A DNA stretch of 64,000 nt, taken from the NCBI GenBank assembly GCA_029054245.1, contig JAIDFQ010000043.1, positions 248,001 to 312,000 of the forward strand. Reading direction: 5' to 3'. The notes below the pieces were generated by a model. The model was not told the origin of the DNA. It saw nothing but the letters and a program-made list of their open reading frames with translations, and did not search any database. Positions 37,552-47,774 of the stretch are shown here, in pieces (the first letter of the stretch is position 1; the number at the start of each line of letters is the position of its first letter). The DNA is from Lachnospiraceae bacterium (lineage in GTDB: Bacteria > Bacillota > Clostridia > Lachnospirales > Lachnospiraceae). Made by a program: the position numbers and the translations under genes.

Positions 37552-39186
37552 ATGAATAAACCAGAGAGAAAAAAGACAACTTCTACAAGAAGAGATTATT
37601 ATTTAATCATTACATGGATTGTGTTGACGGGAACGCTGATTTTCAGAGTCTTGCTGGAGCGAATGATTGGAGATAACGGCATTGCATATTTTGGAGTGGC
37701 AAATGAGATTTATCTAGTGATTGCAGGTACTGTTTCGTATGGGCTGTCAGAAGCGACTGCACTGCTGGTGAGGTTCCGTGTGAAAAGAGAGCAATTTAAA
37801 AGTGCTGAAAAGGTATTGAGCGGTGCTTTGATTTTCGGAGGAAGTATTGGTCTTATATTGAGTGTTCTTTTTGGGGCTCTGGGAAATTATTTTACAGACA
37901 AAGTGCTCAACGTCCCTTTAGCAGGAATGGCAGTGAGTATGATGGCGCCGGCAATGTTCTTTTTCATTTTGACAGGAATCTTCAGAGGATATTTTCAAGG
38001 AAATGGGACGAAGATGCCGGCAATGCACTCTCAGATTCTGAATATATTATTTCTGTTTGCCGGCGGTTTGATAGGTGCAACGCTTCTGCATAAGTATGGT
38101 GTTAAGGTTTCGGCTTTTTTGCAGAATGAAGATTATGCAGCAGCATACGGAGCAATGGGAGCATCTATTGGACTGCTTGCCGCTTCCTTTTTTTGTTTTC
38201 TTCATGTGCTTATTTTATTTTTCGTCTTTAAATCTTCCTTAAAAAAGCAAATGGGCAGAGAGCTGCTAAGAAACCAGGATACCACCATGCGCGTGCTCTA
38301 TTTGTTGATAAGAAGCAGCTTACTTTATTCCCTGTATTGGGTTTGTTTTCATGGAATGCCGCTTTTCGATCAATATCTGTTTTTCTCTTTTAATGCGGAA
38401 ATGGATAGCAGGGTGACGCAGTGGGGGCAGTATTATGGAAAATGTCTCGTAGTCATAGGAATTGTCTGCGGACTTGCCAATGTAGTATGCATGATACCGG
38501 TCAGACGTATCATGGTAAGCCTCGAAAGAGAAGAAAACCGCATCGCAAGGGAACGGCTTGGAATTCTGATTCATCAATGTGCAGTCATTGTCATACCGGC
38601 GGCGGTATTTATGGCTGTACTTGCAGAAAATGTTCTGGACATGTTCTTTAAAGGAAATCAGCAGGATGCAGTCAGCTGGGTTCAGCTGGGAAGCGTAATA
38701 ATTGTATTTTATGTGTTTGCATCCGTCTTTATGGAAATCCTTATGAAGAGCCGGAAGATGAAATATGTGACAGGAATGGGGGCAATTGCGCTGATTTTGC
38801 ACAGCGGCATTGCAGTGTTACTTTTGAAAACTGCAAAAACCGGCATTACAGGAGTAATAACATCAGTTATTGTATTTTACGCGGCGGTGGCTGTTTTGGG
38901 GTTTTTGTTAATCTGTCGCAGTTTTCAATATCGTCAGGAATGGATCAGGAGTTTTGCGATTACGGCGGCAGCGTCTGCCGTCTCGGGAGTGATTGCGTTG
39001 CTTTTGAACAAGGTATTCGCGCCTTTGGTGGGAAGCGTGATTTCGCTGGTAATCTGTCTTGTGACAGCTGTTATTATATATTTAGTACTTTTGATTGTGT
39101 TGCGGGCATTTAAGGACGGAGAGCTGGAGGAAATGGCGGGGGGCAGGATTTTAATGATGCTGGCAGGACTGCTTCATTTTACGTAG
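37552..39186 (+). CDS. Polysaccharide/lipid flippase, SpoVB/MATE-like
   Basis: About 14 TM segments; FFILTGIFRGYFQGNGTKMPAMHSQILN typical of the SpoVB/MurJ-type superfamily. Confidence 0.8.
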   Translation: MNKPERKKTTSTRRDYYLIITWIVLTGTLIFRVLLERMIGDNGIAYFGVANEIYLVIAGTVSYGLSEATALLVRFRVKREQFKSAEKVLSGALIFGGSIGLILSVLFGALGNYFTDKVLNVPLAGMAVSMMAPAMFFFILTGIFRGYFQGNGTKMPAMHSQILNILFLFAGGLIGATLLHKYGVKVSAFLQNEDYAAAYGAMGASIGLLAASFFCFLHVLILFFVFKSSLKKQMGRELLRNQDTTMRVLYLLIRSSLLYSLYWVCFHGMPLFDQYLFFSFNAEMDSRVTQWGQYYGKCLVVIGIVCGLANVVCMIPVRRIMVSLEREENRIARERLGILIHQCAVIVIPAAVFMAVLAENVLDMFFKGNQQDAVSWVQLGSVIIVFYVFASVFMEILMKSRKMKYVTGMGAIALILHSGIAVLLLKTAKTGITGVITSVIVFYAAVAVLGFLLICRSFQYRQEWIRSFAITAAASAVSGVIALLLNKVFAPLVGSVISLVICLVTAVIIYLVLLIVLRAFKDGELEEMAGGRILMMLAGLLHFT

Positions 39187-39241
39187 TGGTATAGATTTAA
39201 AATTTTTGGCTGATACTGTTTATTGACAATGGGTGCTGCAA

Positions 39242-39270
39242 TTGACGGAGCACCTATATGTTAATAAAAT
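39242..39270 (+). promoter_or_regulatory. Sigma-A-type promoter upstream of 39288 CDS
   Basis: TTGACG N17 TAAAAT. Confidence 0.55.
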
Positions 39271-39287
39271 GTAAAGGTGTATAGGCA

Positions 39288-39920
39288 ATGAAATTTGTTA
39301 AACGTATCAGTTTGTTTTTTATCTATCCATGCAGTATGTTTTCTTTGGGATTTGCATCTAATATGGCCATTATGGAATATTTTTATCCGGGGGAACATAA
39401 GGAGCAGGTACAGATCCAGGCGCTGCCTCCAGAAGAAAAAAAGGAAGAACCGCGGGAGGTATCGTTTAATGAGGAGCCAGTAGTGACTGCTAACACGCAC
39501 TATGTGGTTCAGCAGTATAATACCGTCACGGGTGAAACCGTCGAGGAAGAGGTGGATGCCCCCGCTAAATTTATTGGTCTGGATAGGGAAAGACTTGTTC
39601 AGGAGATTAAGGAATACAATCATAATCCTTCATTGACAGATATGGAGAAGGGATTTGATTATATGGAGCTTGTTTCTTTTTCATCGGCAAGAGTAGTGGT
39701 CAGAAAAAGTTATGATTTTATAGATGAGGAGAAAGGATTTTTTCTCTTAAATGAAAATCATTACGTGGTTGTCTACGATCATAGTCTTTCACGTGTTTAT
39801 ATGAATACCGATATAAAAGTGGAAGAACTTCCGGATAGCCTGCAGGAAGAAATTTTAAACATGAAATATGTGGAAGATGAGGGAGAATTGTATAATTTTC
39901 TTGAGTCTTATTCCAGCTAG
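39288..39920 (+). CDS. Uncharacterised exported/membrane-anchored protein, possibly BofC-like C-terminal region
   Basis: N-terminal hydrophobic segment; C-terminal EKGFFLLNENHYVVVYDHSLSRVYMNTDIKVEELPDSLQEEILNMKYVEDEGELYNFLESYS. Confidence 0.6.
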   Translation: MKFVKRISLFFIYPCSMFSLGFASNMAIMEYFYPGEHKEQVQIQALPPEEKKEEPREVSFNEEPVVTANTHYVVQQYNTVTGETVEEEVDAPAKFIGLDRERLVQEIKEYNHNPSLTDMEKGFDYMELVSFSSARVVVRKSYDFIDEEKGFFLLNENHYVVVYDHSLSRVYMNTDIKVEELPDSLQEEILNMKYVEDEGELYNFLESYSS

Positions 39921-39966
39921 TATTATATTAATTCAGTAGATAAAACTGACAGAAATGAGGAAACGA

Positions 39967-41277
39967 ATGGAAAATAAAATGAAAATAGCAGTAATCGGTG
40001 CAGGGGCATCTGGAATGATGGCAGCAATCAGCGCTGCGAAATATGGAGCTGAAGTCACCTTATTTGAAAAAAATGAACGAGTGGGTAAAAAAATTCTTGC
40101 TACGGGCAACGGAAAATGCAATCTGGGCAATCTTGCCTTTTCCACAGATTACTATTATTGCGAAGACAAAGAAAAGCTTCATAAAATCTTCCGGGTTTTT
40201 TCGGTATGGGATTCTATGATGTTTTTTGAAAATATCGGCTTGATGGTCAAGAGCAAAAGTGGATATCTTTATCCTTATTCAGAACAGGCATCCGCTGTCC
40301 TGGATGTTCTCCGCATGGAGCTTCTGCGGACAAAGGTAGATGTTGTGACGGGGGTTTTAATCACAGATGCCCAATACCATGATAGAGAGGCGTTATTTGA
40401 ACTGAAGGATGCATCTGGGAATGCATATCAATTTAAAAAGCTGATTATAGCCTGCGGAAGCTGTGCATCCTTGAAAAAGGGCGAGGGAATGACAGGATAT
40501 GAACTTGCGCGGCAATTGGGGCATCAGATCAATCCGGTGGTCCCAGGACTTGTACAGCTTCATAGCAGCGATAGTTTTATAAAGGCGCTTTCCGGTGTCA
40601 GGTGTCAGGCCAGGATAAAGCTTTTAGTTGACGGAGAAGAAGCCGCATCTGAGAACGGCGAATTACAGTTTACGCAGTATGGGGTTTCGGGGATTCCCAT
40701 CTTTCAGGTGAGCCGTATAGCAGCTTATGCCCAAAGGGAAGGAAAGACGGTTGAAGTACTGGCAGACTTTTTTCCAGATCAAGATGAAAAGACGTTTACC
40801 TACATGAGCAGGCTTCGCTATGAATCACAGATGGACAAAAATCTGGAAGATTATCTGACAGGGATGCTTCATAAGAAAATCAATATGGTTATGATTAAGC
40901 AGGCTGGATTAAAGCCTGGAATGACAGCGATGGAGGCTGGCTGGAAGGCAGTTTCTGAACTTATGGGGCAGTACCGGAGATTCATTATACATATATGCGG
41001 TGATCATTCTACGGAAAATGCACAAGTTTGTGCAGGTGGAGTTGCGCTTTCGCAGATTAGCACCGAATTGGAATCCGAGGTAGTAAAGGGATTGCATTTT
41101 GCAGGTGAAATCGTGGATGTAGACGGGAAGTGCGGCGGATATAATTTACAATGGGCATGGAGCAGTGGATATATAGCGGGCAGAAATGCGGCAGGCTCAT
41201 CCACAAAGGAGATTGCAGAGAACGAAGAAGGGCAGTTAAAACAGGAAGAATCACAGAAGGAAAAATTAGAATGTTAA
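39967..41277 (+). CDS. HI0933-family NAD(P)/FAD-dependent oxidoreductase
   Basis: MKIAVIGAGASGMMAAISAAKYGAEVTLFEKNERVGKKILATGNGKCNLGN; HFAGEIVDVDGKCGGYNLQWAWSSGYIAGRNA. Confidence 0.93.
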   Translation: MENKMKIAVIGAGASGMMAAISAAKYGAEVTLFEKNERVGKKILATGNGKCNLGNLAFSTDYYYCEDKEKLHKIFRVFSVWDSMMFFENIGLMVKSKSGYLYPYSEQASAVLDVLRMELLRTKVDVVTGVLITDAQYHDREALFELKDASGNAYQFKKLIIACGSCASLKKGEGMTGYELARQLGHQINPVVPGLVQLHSSDSFIKALSGVRCQARIKLLVDGEEAASENGELQFTQYGVSGIPIFQVSRIAAYAQREGKTVEVLADFFPDQDEKTFTYMSRLRYESQMDKNLEDYLTGMLHKKINMVMIKQAGLKPGMTAMEAGWKAVSELMGQYRRFIIHICGDHSTENAQVCAGGVALSQISTELESEVVKGLHFAGEIVDVDGKCGGYNLQWAWSSGYIAGRNAAGSSTKEIAENEEGQLKQEESQKEKLEC

Positions 41278-42905
41278 GAATCAATCAGTTGAAACTTCCG
41301 GTAGATCATACGGAAGAAGATCTGATAAGGCGCGTCAAAAAGCTTTTGAGGTGTGAGGAAACGCCGCAGATTACTATTGTCAGAAGATCTATAGATGCAA
41401 GGAAGAAACCGGATCTATATTTTAATTATATCCTGAATATACAGGTTAAGAATCAGGCATCTGTATACCAAAGATGCGACAAAAAGCAGGTTATGATATG
41501 GGAAGAGACGCCTTATCGGTTTCCCGTGGCATCTTATAAGGGAGACACAAGGCCTGTCATAATTGGAACCGGACCGGCAGGGCTTTTTTGTGGTTATATG
41601 TTGGCGAAGGCAGGTTTTAAGCCGATTCTGCTTGAGCGGGGGGCACCGGTAGAACAGAGGACAAAAGATGTTGAAAGATTCTGGAAAAAAGGGAAATTAG
41701 ACCCCGAGTCCAATGTGCAGTTCGGAGAAGGCGGCGCAGGCACCTTTTCCGACGGGAAGCTGAATACGCTTGTGAAGGATAAGTATGGCAGGAACAAAGA
41801 GGTGTTGTCCCTGTTTGTAGAAGCCGGTGCACCACAGGAAATATTATACGATTATAAGCCTCATATCGGAACAGATATCCTTACCAACGTTGTAGTAAAT
41901 ATGAGAAATGCGATTTTGGAAATGGGGGGAGAGGTATTCTTCCACGCAAAGGTGACAGATTTGCTCTTCGAGGAGGGGCGGATAAAAGGAGTCGTCATCA
42001 ACGGGAGGGAGAGGCTTTATGCAGCATATGTGGTCCTTGCGCTTGGACATAGCGCAAGAGATACATTTGACATGCTCTATGAAAAAAAGATTATGATGGA
42101 GGCAAAACCTTTTGCGGTGGGAATACGGGTGGAACATCCCCAGGAACTCATCAATTTATCCCAATATGGCAAGAAGGAAGAGCGGAAGCTGGGAAATGCG
42201 CCTTATAAGGTGACGGCAAAGACAGAAGACGGAAGAGGCGTATATTCTTTCTGTATGTGTCCGGGAGGATATGTGGTAAATGCGTCATCAGAGCCGGGCA
42301 GGCTTGCGGTCAACGGAATGAGTTATAGCGGCAGGGATGGAAGCAACGCCAACAGTGCCATAATCGTATCGGTGACACCAGAAGATTATGAAACAGATCA
42401 TCCGCTTGCAGGAATTGCCTTTCAACGAAAACTGGAAGAGAAGGCTTTCGAGATTGGAAAAGGAAACATTCCCGTAGAACGCTATGGCACGTTTAAGCGC
42501 GCAGCAGATGAGGTAAGTTTTTGCGTTGGTGGACAAAAAGAAGCAGGGAGGATAAACATACCAGAGGGATTTGCCCCCAGCATAAAAGGAAAGTGGGGAT
42601 TTGCTCCGGTACATGAAATCTTTCCAAGTGCGCTTTTGCATGCGTTGGTTGAGGGGATGGAGCAGTTTGGGAGAACGATTAGAGGATTCAATGATGATCG
42701 TGTTTTGGTGGCAGGAGTGGAGAGCAGAACCTCCTCTCCGGTGAGAATTTTGCGGGATCATGAATTACAGTCTTCTTTAAAGGGACTATACCCCTGCGGC
42801 GAAGGAGCAGGTTATGCAGGAGGAATCACCTCGGCGGCAATGGATGGGATTTATGTAGCAGAGAAAGTGGCATTTCATATCATAGAAAATGAAAAAGAAA
42901 ATTAA
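41271..42905 (+). CDS. FAD-dependent dehydrogenase (COG2509-like)
   Basis: RPVIIGTGPAGLFCGYMLAKAGFKPILLERG; ESNVQFGEGGAGTFSDGKLNTLVKD; YPCGEGAGYAGGITSAAMDGI. Confidence 0.92.
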   Translation: MLRINQLKLPVDHTEEDLIRRVKKLLRCEETPQITIVRRSIDARKKPDLYFNYILNIQVKNQASVYQRCDKKQVMIWEETPYRFPVASYKGDTRPVIIGTGPAGLFCGYMLAKAGFKPILLERGAPVEQRTKDVERFWKKGKLDPESNVQFGEGGAGTFSDGKLNTLVKDKYGRNKEVLSLFVEAGAPQEILYDYKPHIGTDILTNVVVNMRNAILEMGGEVFFHAKVTDLLFEEGRIKGVVINGRERLYAAYVVLALGHSARDTFDMLYEKKIMMEAKPFAVGIRVEHPQELINLSQYGKKEERKLGNAPYKVTAKTEDGRGVYSFCMCPGGYVVNASSEPGRLAVNGMSYSGRDGSNANSAIIVSVTPEDYETDHPLAGIAFQRKLEEKAFEIGKGNIPVERYGTFKRAADEVSFCVGGQKEAGRINIPEGFAPSIKGKWGFAPVHEIFPSALLHALVEGMEQFGRTIRGFNDDRVLVAGVESRTSSPVRILRDHELQSSLKGLYPCGEGAGYAGGITSAAMDGIYVAEKVAFHIIENEKEN

Positions 42906-42925
42906 GATACGAAGGAGGACTGTTT

Positions 42926-43513
42926 ATGGAAAAGAAAGAATTTGTCAGCAAACAGGAACTACGGAGCAGGTACCTTAATTACAGAAATCAGCTTTCGATG
43001 CGTGAGCGTAGGGAAAAGAGTGCCAGAATATGGGAATTTCTAAAAGCGGAGAAAATTTATCAAAATGCGGAAAATCTCCTTGTATACATGGATTACCGTA
43101 GTGAGGTCATGACTTGTGGGGTTGTGGAAGAACTGCTTAAGGAACATAAGAAACGGATATTTGCGCCGAAGGTAGAGGGAATGGATATCCGGTTCTATGA
43201 AGTGACAGGAATGGAAGATTTTGCAGATGGCTATCAGGGAATCCGGGAGCCGGAAGGAGATGAAAATAGGCTTTTTACTGAGCAGATGGCTAAAACGCAG
43301 AAATGCCTTTTATTGGTTCCGGGATCCGTGTTCGACAGGGAGAGAGGGCGTATGGGATATGGAAAAGGTTTTTATGACCGTTATCTTGATGCGTTTCCAG
43401 ATCTTAAAAGCGCTGCCCTCGCTTTTGAATGTCAGATTGCAAAAAAAGTGCCAATAGAGGCACATGATAGGAAGCCTGACATGATCGTCACAGATAAAGG
43501 AATCATCAGATAA
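42926..43513 (+). CDS. 5-formyltetrahydrofolate cyclo-ligase
   Basis: SKQELRSRYLNYRNQLS; LLLVPGSVFDRERGRMGYGKGFYDRYL. Confidence 0.94.
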   Translation: MEKKEFVSKQELRSRYLNYRNQLSMRERREKSARIWEFLKAEKIYQNAENLLVYMDYRSEVMTCGVVEELLKEHKKRIFAPKVEGMDIRFYEVTGMEDFADGYQGIREPEGDENRLFTEQMAKTQKCLLLVPGSVFDRERGRMGYGKGFYDRYLDAFPDLKSAALAFECQIAKKVPIEAHDRKPDMIVTDKGIIR

Positions 43514-43528
43514 AGAATTTGGATAAGG

Positions 43529-44779
43529 ATGGGAAATATGGAATTGTTGGTACAGATAGGGAAAAATGCAGCGGAAGCGAAATATGAATTACAGATGCTT
43601 AGCGAAGACAGAAAGAACCGTGCACTGTATACAGTGGCACAGGCGTTGATAAACGAAAGCCGCATGATTATTGAAGAAAATGAAAAGGATCTTGTAAGAG
43701 GGGAAGAAAAAGGTATGCATCCTGGCTTGATCGACAGGCTGCGCCTTACACCGGAGCGAATTCAGGGGATGGCAGAGGGGCTTAGGCAGGTGGCAGAGCT
43801 GCCCGATCCAATCGGTGAAATTTTAGAGACCACAGAGCGTCCAAACGGGCTTACAATCGTAAAGCAAAGAGTGCCCATGGGTGTTATCGGCATTATTTAT
43901 GAATCCCGCCCTAATGTGACAGCTGATGCCTTCGGACTTTGTTTTAAGAGCGGCAATGTTGTTATATTAAAAGGAGGAAGCGATGCAATCTGTTCCAACA
44001 TAGCCATTACAAGGGTGATTCAGCATGCGCTTAAGGAAGAGGGCATCACGGAGCATGCCATTGGGCTGATTGAATCTACGGATAGAGCGGTGGTAACGGA
44101 GTTTATGAAGCTCAAAGAGTATGTGGACTTGCTGATCCCAAGAGGCGGAGCAGGTCTTATTCGGAGCGTGGTAGAAAACAGTACCATACCGGTGATTGAG
44201 ACGGGAACGGGAAACTGTCATATTTATGTGGATGAAGAAGCAGATCTTGAGAAAGCGGTACCTATCATTATCAACGCCAAAACCCAGCGAATCGGAGTCT
44301 GCAATGCGTGTGAATCTCTGGTGATTCATGAAGCGGTAACAGATAAGCTGCTTCCGCCGCTTGCCAAGGCGCTTAAGGAATACCAGGTGGAGTTAAGAGG
44401 AGATGAGAAGGTACAGCAGGTAATCGAATGTGTTCCGGCGACGGAAGAAGATTACGGGACAGAATATCTGGATTATATTATTTCACTGAAAGTCGTTTCT
44501 TCTGTGGAAGAAGCCATAGCGCATATTAACCGTTATAATACCCGGCATTCTGAGGCGATTATTACTGAAAATAAAGAAAATGCAGAGAAATTTTTAAACG
44601 GAGTGGATGCCGCGTGCGTTTATGTCAATGCTTCCACAAGGTTTACGGATGGATTTGAATTTGGGTTTGGTGCGGAGATTGGGATTAGTACCCAGAAGCT
44701 TCATGCAAGGGGACCTATGGGCCTTCGGGAGCTTACCTCTTATAAGTATAGGATTATAGGAAATGGGCAGATTCGGTGA
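43529..44779 (+). CDS. proA: Glutamate-5-semialdehyde dehydrogenase
   Basis: [77 protein letters not shown]. Confidence 0.97.
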   Translation: MGNMELLVQIGKNAAEAKYELQMLSEDRKNRALYTVAQALINESRMIIEENEKDLVRGEEKGMHPGLIDRLRLTPERIQGMAEGLRQVAELPDPIGEILETTERPNGLTIVKQRVPMGVIGIIYESRPNVTADAFGLCFKSGNVVILKGGSDAICSNIAITRVIQHALKEEGITEHAIGLIESTDRAVVTEFMKLKEYVDLLIPRGGAGLIRSVVENSTIPVIETGTGNCHIYVDEEADLEKAVPIIINAKTQRIGVCNACESLVIHEAVTDKLLPPLAKALKEYQVELRGDEKVQQVIECVPATEEDYGTEYLDYIISLKVVSSVEEAIAHINRYNTRHSEAIITENKENAEKFLNGVDAACVYVNASTRFTDGFEFGFGAEIGISTQKLHARGPMGLRELTSYKYRIIGNGQIR

Positions 44780-44819
44780 TAAAAATTTGTATTAATCATA
44801 GAGGGCGGAGGGTGGGCAT

Positions 44820-45719
44820 ATGACATTACAACAATTAAAATATTTGATAATCGTTGCGGAAAGAGGATCTATTACAGAGGCGGCAAAAGAACTCTATATT
44901 TCTCAGCCGAGTCTTTCTGGTGCAATCAAAGAAGTGGAAAAGGAATCTGGAATAACAATTTTCAGCCGCTGCCGGGCAGGAGTTGCACTTACAAAGGAAG
45001 GTATGGAGTTTTTGGGATATGCAAGACAAGTGGTTCAGCAGATGGAACTTCTGGAATCAAAATATATTGACAAAAAACCTGCAAAACAGAGATTTTGTGT
45101 TTCTACACAGCATTATACCTTCACAACAAATGCATTTGTGGAATTGATACAGCATTTTGGGCAGGAAAGGTTTGAGTTTATTCTAAATGAAGCACAGACG
45201 CACCAGATTATAGAGGATGTGCGCAACAGGTTCAGTGATTTGGGAATCCTGTATCTTTGCAATAGTAATGAAAATGTGCTAAGGAAATTATTTAAAGAAT
45301 ATAGTCTGACCTTTTATGAATTGTTTACAGCGACGCCGCATATTTTTATTGGCAAGGATCACCCGTTGGCAAAATATACATCTGTCAAGCTGGAGGATTT
45401 AAGACCGTATCCCCGGCTTAGTTTTGTGCAGGGAACTTATGAATCTTCTAACTTTTCGGAGGAACTTTTCAGTAATGAACCTGTTGAAAGGAGTATTAAG
45501 GTCAGTGACCGTGCGGCTATTGTCAATCTAATGATTGGACTGGAAGGGTATACGATTTCAAGCGGCATATTCCCCAAATATCTGCAAGGGGACGCTATCG
45601 TTTCTGTTCCGCTTAAGGAAGATGAGGTAATGCATATTGGATATATACTCAATGAGGACAAAGAGTTATCAGAATTGGGAGAGATTTATGTTGAGGCTTT
45701 GAAACAGTATCAGAAATAA
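44820..45719 (+). CDS. LysR family transcriptional regulator
   Basis: MTLQQLKYLIIVAERGSITEAAKELYISQPSLSGAIKEVEKESGITIFSR wHTH and substrate-binding domain. Confidence 0.94.
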   Translation: MTLQQLKYLIIVAERGSITEAAKELYISQPSLSGAIKEVEKESGITIFSRCRAGVALTKEGMEFLGYARQVVQQMELLESKYIDKKPAKQRFCVSTQHYTFTTNAFVELIQHFGQERFEFILNEAQTHQIIEDVRNRFSDLGILYLCNSNENVLRKLFKEYSLTFYELFTATPHIFIGKDHPLAKYTSVKLEDLRPYPRLSFVQGTYESSNFSEELFSNEPVERSIKVSDRAAIVNLMIGLEGYTISSGIFPKYLQGDAIVSVPLKEDEVMHIGYILNEDKELSELGEIYVEALKQYQK

Positions 45720-45814
45720 AACATAGGCTCGCCCTATGCAATAGCATAAAAAACAGATATTACCTATTATGTAACGTTCCGTGCTAAGATATAGAAACGG
45801 AAAGGAGGCAAAAA

Positions 45815-46399
45815 ATGCCGGGTTATGTATTAGGTAATTTTTTTATTTATTCTTTTATTAATGCTTTTACGCCGGGACCGGGAAATATTCTGGCGTTAAA
45901 TACAGTAACGAATTATGGATATAAAAAAGGAAGGCCGCTTTTTGTGGGGATCTTTGCAGGATATTATGTTGTGCAGATCCTATGTGCTGTCTTCGTATTT
46001 GGTTTGAGTACCTTTTTGCCAGATGTGCTTGGTATTATGAAATATATAGGCGCTGCTTATATTTCATGGCTGGCAGTTCATATTGCATTAAGCAGACCAA
46101 CTACAGATACTGTGGAAAAATGTGCATCATTTATGAAAGGATTTTTACTGCAGTTTGTCAATGTTAAAATTTATTTATTTGGAATTACTGCATTGACAGG
46201 ATATATTACGGATTATAGCGTATCTATATGGGTCTTGCTTTTGTTTGAGATTGTCATTGCTACGATTGGATCGATCGCCACTTTAACTTGGGTTTTAATG
46301 GGGGTGCTCATACAGAAAGCATATCAGAAATATTACAGGGCAATTAACATTATCCTCGCGTTAACTCTATTAGAGTGCGTATATAGTATGTTGAAATGA
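45815..46399 (+). CDS. LysE family amino-acid exporter
   Basis: FINAFTPGPGNILALNTVTNYGYKKGRPLFVGIFAGYYVVQ; multiple TM segments. Confidence 0.88.
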   Translation: MPGYVLGNFFIYSFINAFTPGPGNILALNTVTNYGYKKGRPLFVGIFAGYYVVQILCAVFVFGLSTFLPDVLGIMKYIGAAYISWLAVHIALSRPTTDTVEKCASFMKGFLLQFVNVKIYLFGITALTGYITDYSVSIWVLLLFEIVIATIGSIATLTWVLMGVLIQKAYQKYYRAINIILALTLLECVYSMLK

Positions 46400-46463
46400 G
46401 GAAAGGGATGCTGTCAGAAAGGGTAGACTGGAGGCAAAATATATTTTTGAAAGGGAAAGTAAA

Positions 46464-47615
46464 ATGTGTATGAAAAAAATTCTTTTAGCGACGCCTACCA
46501 TGCATGCAAAGGAGCAGCAGTATATTCAAAAGGCGTTTGAAACAAACTGGATTGCGCCATTAGGACCGAATGTAGATGAATTTGAGGATAAAGTGGCAGC
46601 TTACGTGGGAGTATCTTCTTCTGCGGCGCTTTCGTCTGGAACTGCAGCACTGCACCTGTCGGTTATTCTATCAGGCGTGAAGGAAAATGATATTGTGTTT
46701 GTTCCCTCACTGACCTTTGCAGCAAGTGTTAATCCGGTTAGATATGAAAATGCAGTTCCCGTTTTTATTGATTCGGAGCGTGAGACATGGAATATGGATG
46801 CAAAGGCATTAAGGAAGGCGTTTGAAAAATATCCGCATCCGGCGGCTGTTATGGTTGTGCATTTATATGGCACATCAGCAAATATGGATGAAATATGTGC
46901 TATTTGTAAGGAACATAATGTGCCATTAATAGAAGATGCGGCGGAATCGTTAGGCACGACTTATAAAGGGAAAATGACAGGTACTTTCGGAGATTATGGG
47001 ATTTATTCATTTAATGGAAACAAAATTATTACAACTTCGGGAGGAGGCGCACTTGTTGCGCAGAAGGAAAAAGATGTGGGTAAAGCTCGATTCTTGTCCA
47101 AACAGGCGCGCGATCCTGCCAGGCATTATCAACATTCCACGATTGGCTATAATTACAGGATGTCAAATGTTGTTGCCGGAATAGGGTGTGGGCAGATGCA
47201 GTATATTGAGGAACATATACAAAAGAAGCACGAAATCTATAAAGCGTATAAAGAAGCGTTTTCTGATATCGAAGAAATAGAAATGAATCCGTTAAACAAG
47301 GAAGGCGTTGACAACAATTGGCTTTCCTGTATGACGATTTCAATTGACAGCAATGTAACACCTACGCAGGTAATGGATGCCTTAGAAGCTGAAGGTATTG
47401 AAACAAGACCTATATGGAAGCCGATGCATATGCAGCCTGTGTTTAAAGAATACGATTTTATTCAAGTGGAGAATGGGAGGAGCGTAAGCGAAGATATTCT
47501 TAACAGAGGACTCTGTCTGCCAAGTGATATTAAAAATACAAAAGAGGATATGGAGCGAATTATTAAAATTGTGAGGGATCAGTTCCGGCAAGCTACACCC
47601 ACTAATGGATTATGA
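46464..47615 (+). CDS. DegT/DnrJ/EryC1/StrS aminotransferase, EpsN/PglE-like
   Basis: KKILLATPTMHAKEQQYIQKAFETNWIAPLGPNVDEFE; PLIEDAAESLGTTYKGKMTGTFGDYGIYSFNGNKIITTSGGGAL. Confidence 0.92.
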   Translation: MCMKKILLATPTMHAKEQQYIQKAFETNWIAPLGPNVDEFEDKVAAYVGVSSSAALSSGTAALHLSVILSGVKENDIVFVPSLTFAASVNPVRYENAVPVFIDSERETWNMDAKALRKAFEKYPHPAAVMVVHLYGTSANMDEICAICKEHNVPLIEDAAESLGTTYKGKMTGTFGDYGIYSFNGNKIITTSGGGALVAQKEKDVGKARFLSKQARDPARHYQHSTIGYNYRMSNVVAGIGCGQMQYIEEHIQKKHEIYKAYKEAFSDIEEIEMNPLNKEGVDNNWLSCMTISIDSNVTPTQVMDALEAEGIETRPIWKPMHMQPVFKEYDFIQVENGRSVSEDILNRGLCLPSDIKNTKEDMERIIKIVRDQFRQATPTNGL

Positions 47616-47681
47616 AGCTCCGGGAATTTATTTCATACAACTGGAGGGAGAAAGTCATTGGGACTATTTAAATAAAATCAA

Positions 47682-47752
47682 AAAGGAAGAAAAATCCATC
47701 TGGGAAATCAAAGATTAAAAAATCGATTTACAGGGGATTCTTCTTCCTTTAT
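47682..47752. terminator. Long-loop inverted repeat between convergent genes; possible bidirectional terminator
   Basis: AAAGGAAGAAAAATCC (from 47682) / GGATTCTTCTTCCTTT (ending about 47750), one mismatch, about 38-nt loop. Confidence 0.35.
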
Positions 47753-47774
47753 GTTAAGGGGAAAAGCAGATTGT

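Noticed and set aside
45722-45738. CATAGG-CTCGC-CCTATG hairpin after the LysR gene as a terminator
   Set aside because: Short 6-bp stem and no T-run afterwards.
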